A DNA stretch of 27,985 nucleotides, from contig CP070752.1 of the NCBI GenBank assembly GCA_020348625.1, positions 1,984,654 through 2,012,638 of the forward strand, in the 5' to 3' direction. Of the stretch, positions 24,405 through 27,985 are shown one piece after another (the first letter of the stretch is position 1; each line of letters begins with the position of its first letter). The position numbers were made by a program, and so were the translations under genes. Source of the DNA: Deltaproteobacteria bacterium (GTDB taxonomy: Bacteria; Desulfobacterota; DSM-4660; Desulfatiglandales; B25-G16). The notes below the pieces were generated by a model that saw only the letters and a list, made by a program, of their open reading frames with translations, did no database searches and was not told where the DNA came from.

Positions 24405-26202
24405 ATGGAAGAATATTCGGCTTGTCCCGGTTCTCCACAACAGGCTTGAGTTTGCCACAGAGGTTAGGCGTCAATTCGCCTCATTTCAGCCCGAGATCGT
24501 GGCGATCGAATATCCTCCTGCCATCGGAGAAAAGCTCCTGGAAGGCATCGAGCGATTACCCTTGCTCTCCGTGATATACTACGAGGAAAAGGATCACACC
24601 TTTGTTTACCTCCCCATTGAGCCGACCGACGGACAAATAGAAGCGGTGCGGTTGGCGCTTTCCCAGAATCTGCCCGTGCATTTCATAGACAGGGATACCG
24701 AGGGATACCCTATAGATAGGACCCCCATGCCAGATCCCTACTCGATCAAGCGGATAGGATACTGGCGTTACTGCCGCAGTTTTCTCGATGAGCACCCGCG
24801 TCCGCTGCCCGACCCTGAGGATCAGTTACGGGAGCGCACCATGGCGTACCATCTCCAACGCCTGCATGAGCAAGGAAAACGGATCATGTTTGTGGGCGGG
24901 CTTGCCCATCTACCAGGTCTTCTGACTTATCTGGATAAGCCCCAGGTGCCGGTTATCGGCAGGAGGAGTGTCGGCCATGTGATGTTGGCCCATTTACATG
25001 CGGAATCGAGCAGGGAAATCATGACCGAGATACCTTTTGTTGCTGCACTGTATGAACGGTTTAGGGATAATCCCCGGATGCCGGAACCCGATAGATTGAG
25101 GGCCGTTGATCTGCTCGTGGAAAAGTCCAGAAAACGCCACCTTAAGAGCAGCAAAGAAGAGGTGAGCCTAAACCAGTTAAGGACCTTCAACAAGTTCGTC
25201 ATGAACTATGCCCTTCTGAGCGGGTTCCTCACGCCGGATCTCTACAAAATACTGGTGGCAGCACGAGGCGTGGTTGACGATAACTTCGCTTACGAGCTCT
25301 GGGACCTGGCAACAGAATATCCGTGGCAGACGGATTCCCCCCGATTGCCGGTACTCCGCCTGAGGGGTACGGATTTATTCCTCGATCAGAAGCGAATCAG
25401 ATTTTATCGTCATTTTAGAACGTTGCGAAGGAGGTTGGTGCCGTTGCCCGTGAAGAAGCGGCAGAAGGAGCGATTTCCTGGAGAATGGAAAAGGGAATTC
25501 AAGGCTCACACCATATGCTCATTCCAGCCGGAGGATATTATCATTGAGGGATTCGGCAATTATGTTAAGAGGAGGGCAGTGAAAGAGAAGTCAGAGGAGA
25601 ACAGCAGGGTAGTGCCCTTTCTAGCCTCAATGATGGATGGGATTGATATGAGGGAGACCCTCAGGAACGTAAAGGATGGAACCATATACGTGCGCGAGAA
25701 TGTCCCCTTAAGAGGTAAGGTTGGCTCTGTGGTGGTTATTTTCGATCCAGATCTCTCCGATGCGAGGGGCAAAGAGGATTTTCCGTGGCGGGTTACGTGG
25801 CTTGGTGAGCATAATCAGGAATCGGACATGGCCTTCTACAGCACGCCGGCAGGGGAGGTGGTGGTCGGGCCCGGGATATCCCGATGTCAGTATGGGGGAT
25901 TCATGCTTACCTTTCCTCCCCTGAGGGTATATGACATATGGAAGGACCCGTTTTTCGATTTCGCCAGAAACAAGCCGGAGCGGCTTCTCCTCGCTGCCCT
26001 TGATTATTCCCTTGAAAGGCATGTGGGATATGTATCCTCGTCGCCACCGTCTTCTCTGTGCAGAACCTTTGCTTCTCGTTTGCGGAAGCAGATTATCTAT
26101 CTTCCCATAGGTATATTCTCGCCGGTAACGCTCAAGAAGATCAGGCAGTTTCATGTGCTGGACGGTCATCCTGTCCGAAGCTATGCGGCACAGTATATAT
26201 GA
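24382..26202 (+). CDS. TraB/TIKI-like domain protein with unknown C-terminal half, MoxR partner
   Basis: The function of this 606-residue protein is not known to me. Residues 10-185 carry a pattern of the TraB/PrgY-TIKI-EreA/ChaN-like superfamily: His19 after LVPV, Glu43 in IVAIEYPP, Asp103 in VHFIDRD, and QLRERTMAYHL (148-158). This ends in VGGLAHLPGLL (171-181) with His176, matching the ERN and VGxGHLxG motifs of TraB proteins. DUF5682-type proteins, which accompany MoxR ATPases elsewhere, have a similar start. Residues 235-290 are helical and basic. The rest (about 320-606) shows no motif I recognise, with strand-rich stretches such as GKVGSVVVIFDPDL and no membrane helix. The gene overlaps the MoxR gene by 23 bases, so the products are probably made together and interact. 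Confidence 0.65.
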   Translation: MVTKEPFEWKNIRLVPVLHNRLEFATEVRRQFASFQPEIVAIEYPPAIGEKLLEGIERLPLLSVIYYEEKDHTFVYLPIEPTDGQIEAVRLALSQNLPVHFIDRDTEGYPIDRTPMPDPYSIKRIGYWRYCRSFLDEHPRPLPDPEDQLRERTMAYHLQRLHEQGKRIMFVGGLAHLPGLLTYLDKPQVPVIGRRSVGHVMLAHLHAESSREIMTEIPFVAALYERFRDNPRMPEPDRLRAVDLLVEKSRKRHLKSSKEEVSLNQLRTFNKFVMNYALLSGFLTPDLYKILVAARGVVDDNFAYELWDLATEYPWQTDSPRLPVLRLRGTDLFLDQKRIRFYRHFRTLRRRLVPLPVKKRQKERFPGEWKREFKAHTICSFQPEDIIIEGFGNYVKRRAVKEKSEENSRVVPFLASMMDGIDMRETLRNVKDGTIYVRENVPLRGKVGSVVVIFDPDLSDARGKEDFPWRVTWLGEHNQESDMAFYSTPAGEVVVGPGISRCQYGGFMLTFPPLRVYDIWKDPFFDFARNKPERLLLAALDYSLERHVGYVSSSPPSSLCRTFASRLRKQIIYLPIGIFSPVTLKKIRQFHVLDGHPVRSYAAQYI

Positions 26203-26238
26203 AGTTGAAGTGCCTACCAAAAAACTGGCGATACAAAA

Positions 26239-26419
26239 GAGCATGGAGATATCTTTTTTTGCCCTGCCCTCTAAACAAGGCCACGTGCAGGGTCGTTTCA
26301 AACCGGCGCACCTCCCCATAAGCCATAGCACGAAGGTACCAGCCTGTGTGCGCCGTTTTGAAACGCCCACTCCTCTGAACCATGGGAGGACAGAGTCAAA
26401 AAAAGATATCTCCATGCTC
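26239..26419. repeat. Foldback (MITE-like) element, copy B (complete)
   Basis: The terminal arms at 26239-26261 and 26397-26419 are perfect 23-base reverse complements (ends GAGCATGGAGATATC and GATATCTCCATGCTC). Inner arms at 26291-26312 and 26347-26368 match at 19 of 22 positions, leaving a loop of about 34 bases. The right half is nearly identical to 1-107, and similarity extends weakly to about 26474. It begins 36 bases after the stop of the 606-residue protein. It could also act as a bidirectional transcription terminator, given T7/A7 tracts at the arms. No coding capacity. Confidence 0.8.
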
Positions 26420-26554
26420 AGCAGAGGGTTATTGTATGGATAGCCCTAAAGTGAAGTGCCAGTGTCATTTGCCAAAAAGCGTTCGGATGTGAACACGTTA
26501 CGGCGATAGCGGGAGCTTTTCCGGAGTGTTTGATTGAACACAGGGAGGAAGGTT

Positions 26555-27781
26555 ATGTTCGATTTTATGCTGAACCAGGAACAGAAAGTATTACAGAGGG
26601 AGGTCAGGGAGTTTGTAAAACATGATATCTCCAGCAAACTGATACGCGATATGGACTTGAGCATTATAGAGACGGGCAGACCTATTGTTGAGTTGGCAGG
26701 GAAGCGGAATCTCCTGGGCCTGCGATTTCCAAGGGAACACGGAGGGCGTGGCCTCAACTGGGCAGCAGAGGTGGTTGCCATCGAGGAGGTCGGCGTTCTC
26801 GGAAACTCGATTTCCTGCGCCTATGTTATGCCGAGCATTGTTGGAGAAGCCCTGAACAGCTTTGGAACCGAGGAGCAGAAACAGCGCTACCTTAAACCGA
26901 CCAACCAAGGGAAACTCTATTCCGCAGAAGCCCTAACAGAACCCCGCGGTGGTTCTGATTTCTTCGGTGCTACAACCAAAGCCGTGAAAGACGGCGATTC
27001 ATTTGTGCTCAACGGTGAAAAACGTTTCATCGTGGGCGCAAAGGACTCGGATTATTTTTTGGTCTATGCTAAGTCTGCTCCCGACGCACCGCCCCATGAA
27101 TCCATTAGCTGCTTCATTGTCGAAAGGGGTATGGGTGTAGAGGATCAGACTATTTATAATCTCCTTGGGACAAGGGGCGGCGGGACGGGACGTCTCGTGT
27201 TCAAGGATGTTCGGGTACCAAAAGAGAACCTTGTTGGCGAGCTCCACAACGCCTATGCTATCTTTAACAGGATGATGGTGCCTGAGCGGTTGACAAGCGG
27301 TGCCGGCGCTGTTGGTCTCGGCAGGGCCGCGCTCGAGGTTGCCACGCGGTATTCCACGAGGCGTAAGGCCTTCGGGAAAACCATAGATAAGTTTCAGGCC
27401 GTAAGCTTTATGGTGGCCGATTCGATTACCACCTTGGATGCTGCCAGGGCCTTGGTTTACGCGGCTGCGAGACTGGCCGACTCGGGTGGTGACTCTCGAA
27501 GACTCGTATCTGAGGCGAAAAAAGTGGGCACTGAGGCTGCATGGAAGGTAATAAACAATGCAATGCAGATCATGGGCGGAATCGGATATACGAGTGTTTA
27601 TCCGATAGAACGTTTTCTAAGGGATTGCCGGCTGGCCATGATCTGGACTGGCACCAATGAGGTAATGAACCTCCTTATTCAGCACGAATACTATAAGGAG
27701 TTGCGGGAAAGGAGCATTGAGCTGAGGGACGTAGAAGAGGATGCTATCACGCCCGACGATGCGGAAAAGGTTTATGAATAA
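26555..27781 (+). CDS. Acyl-CoA dehydrogenase
   Basis: This is an FAD-dependent enzyme that introduces a 2,3-double bond into an acyl-CoA and passes electrons to ETF. It has 408 residues from ATG 26555, chosen for GGGAGG at 26543-26548 rather than TTG 26534. Family segments are YSAEALTEPRGGSDF (122-136), VLNGEKRFI, RGGGTGRLVFKDVRVP (207-222), YSTRRKAFGKTI (266-277) and QIMGGIGYTSVYPIERFLRD (338-357). The usual short/medium-chain catalytic Glu in YEGT is absent (WTGTNEV, 364-370). Glu244 in MMVPERL sits where isovaleryl-CoA and long-chain enzymes place theirs. The chain specificity and pathway are unknown; use in anaerobic aromatic or branched acid degradation is possible. It stands alone after the foldback repeat. 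Confidence 0.93.
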   Translation: MFDFMLNQEQKVLQREVREFVKHDISSKLIRDMDLSIIETGRPIVELAGKRNLLGLRFPREHGGRGLNWAAEVVAIEEVGVLGNSISCAYVMPSIVGEALNSFGTEEQKQRYLKPTNQGKLYSAEALTEPRGGSDFFGATTKAVKDGDSFVLNGEKRFIVGAKDSDYFLVYAKSAPDAPPHESISCFIVERGMGVEDQTIYNLLGTRGGGTGRLVFKDVRVPKENLVGELHNAYAIFNRMMVPERLTSGAGAVGLGRAALEVATRYSTRRKAFGKTIDKFQAVSFMVADSITTLDAARALVYAAARLADSGGDSRRLVSEAKKVGTEAAWKVINNAMQIMGGIGYTSVYPIERFLRDCRLAMIWTGTNEVMNLLIQHEYYKELRERSIELRDVEEDAITPDDAEKVYE

Positions 27782-27985
27782 CCCTTACCGATGGTTGTGA
27801 CGGTCTTTGTGCAGCGTACTATCTAAGAGCTTCTGCCAGCCCCCCGCAAGGCTTAGGTACTATGATGTGCTCGTTCCTTCGAAATAGCCTATGGATCTCG
27901 GATTCTAAAATGGAAAAGAAAGACCATGTGTCTCAGGTGTCTTCTGCTCTGTGGGCTGGTGCTTTTGGGGCAGAGCCCAAAAAAA
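27782..27985. other. Non-coding tail of the window
   Basis: No gene was recognised. TGGGCT and AGCCCA, with GCTCTG and CAGAGC, form competing inverted repeats close to the right edge, followed by seven A. The flank is cut, so it cannot be classified. Confidence 0.3.

Noticed and set aside
26206..26460. Direct repeat TGAAGTGCC (26206-26214 and 26452-26460) as a target-site duplication of the foldback element
   Set aside because: The right-hand copy lies within sequence that is also shared, in diverged form, with the flank of copy A, so it appears to belong to the repeat unit; the match may be chance.
27945..27985. Terminator after the acyl-CoA dehydrogenase
   Set aside because: The inverted repeats are followed by A rather than T on the plus strand, the stem alternatives are short with a long loop, and the window ends there.
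1..27985. CRISPR array, tRNA or rRNA genes
   Set aside because: No regularly spaced short repeats and no cloverleaf or conserved rRNA segments were seen; the only repeats are the foldback elements and simple hairpins.

Overview
The window looks like a chromosomal segment of an anaerobic, aromatic-compound-degrading bacterium, most likely a member of the former Deltaproteobacteria (Desulfobacterota or Syntrophobacterales-like). This is an inference from gene content: a 4-hydroxybenzoyl-CoA-reductase-type molybdenum enzyme with a PaaK-type CoA ligase, an acyl-CoA dehydrogenase, FolD, and a divergent DnaA. No rRNA, tRNA or CRISPR array was recognised.

Layout. Positions 1-1200 hold the right half of a palindromic foldback repeat, then folD and its terminator. 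Positions 1267-6744 (minus strand) form a four-gene cluster whose transcription order is medium (FAD), small (2Fe-2S) and large (Mo) subunits of a 4-hydroxybenzoyl-CoA reductase-like enzyme, then a phenylacetate-CoA-ligase-family enzyme. A terminator- or attenuator-like element lies between the first two genes. Positions 6745-7758 contain no intact gene but hold a frameshifted relic of an IS200/IS605-type transposase. Positions 7759-10459 encode a divergent adenine-deaminase-family amidohydrolase and an EamA exporter. Positions 10604-13202 are a complete polar amino acid ABC importer behind its own promoter. Next comes a secreted, membrane-anchored HExxH protein (13329-14267).

Positions 14348-21993 are a replication and genome-maintenance neighbourhood: mnmG-recG (minus), divergent yhcC, then dnaA translationally coupled to a small two-helix membrane protein. 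After these lies a roughly 980-base gene-free region with clustered near-consensus DnaA boxes, proposed as oriC. ddl follows on the other side.

The most unusual part is 23300-26202. A near-consensus promoter sits almost on top of the start codon of a 57-residue basic protein. That gene is followed by a MoxR-like AAA ATPase and an overlapping 606-residue protein with a TraB/TIKI-like N-terminus and an unrecognised C-terminal half. This module is bracketed by two different foldback elements of about 180 bases (23011-23194 and 26239-26419). The second is a full-length relative of the repeat cut by the start of the window. The window closes with an acyl-CoA dehydrogenase whose catalytic base appears to be in the isovaleryl-CoA/long-chain-type position.

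All functional calls rest on motifs read by eye. No database search or folding program was run.
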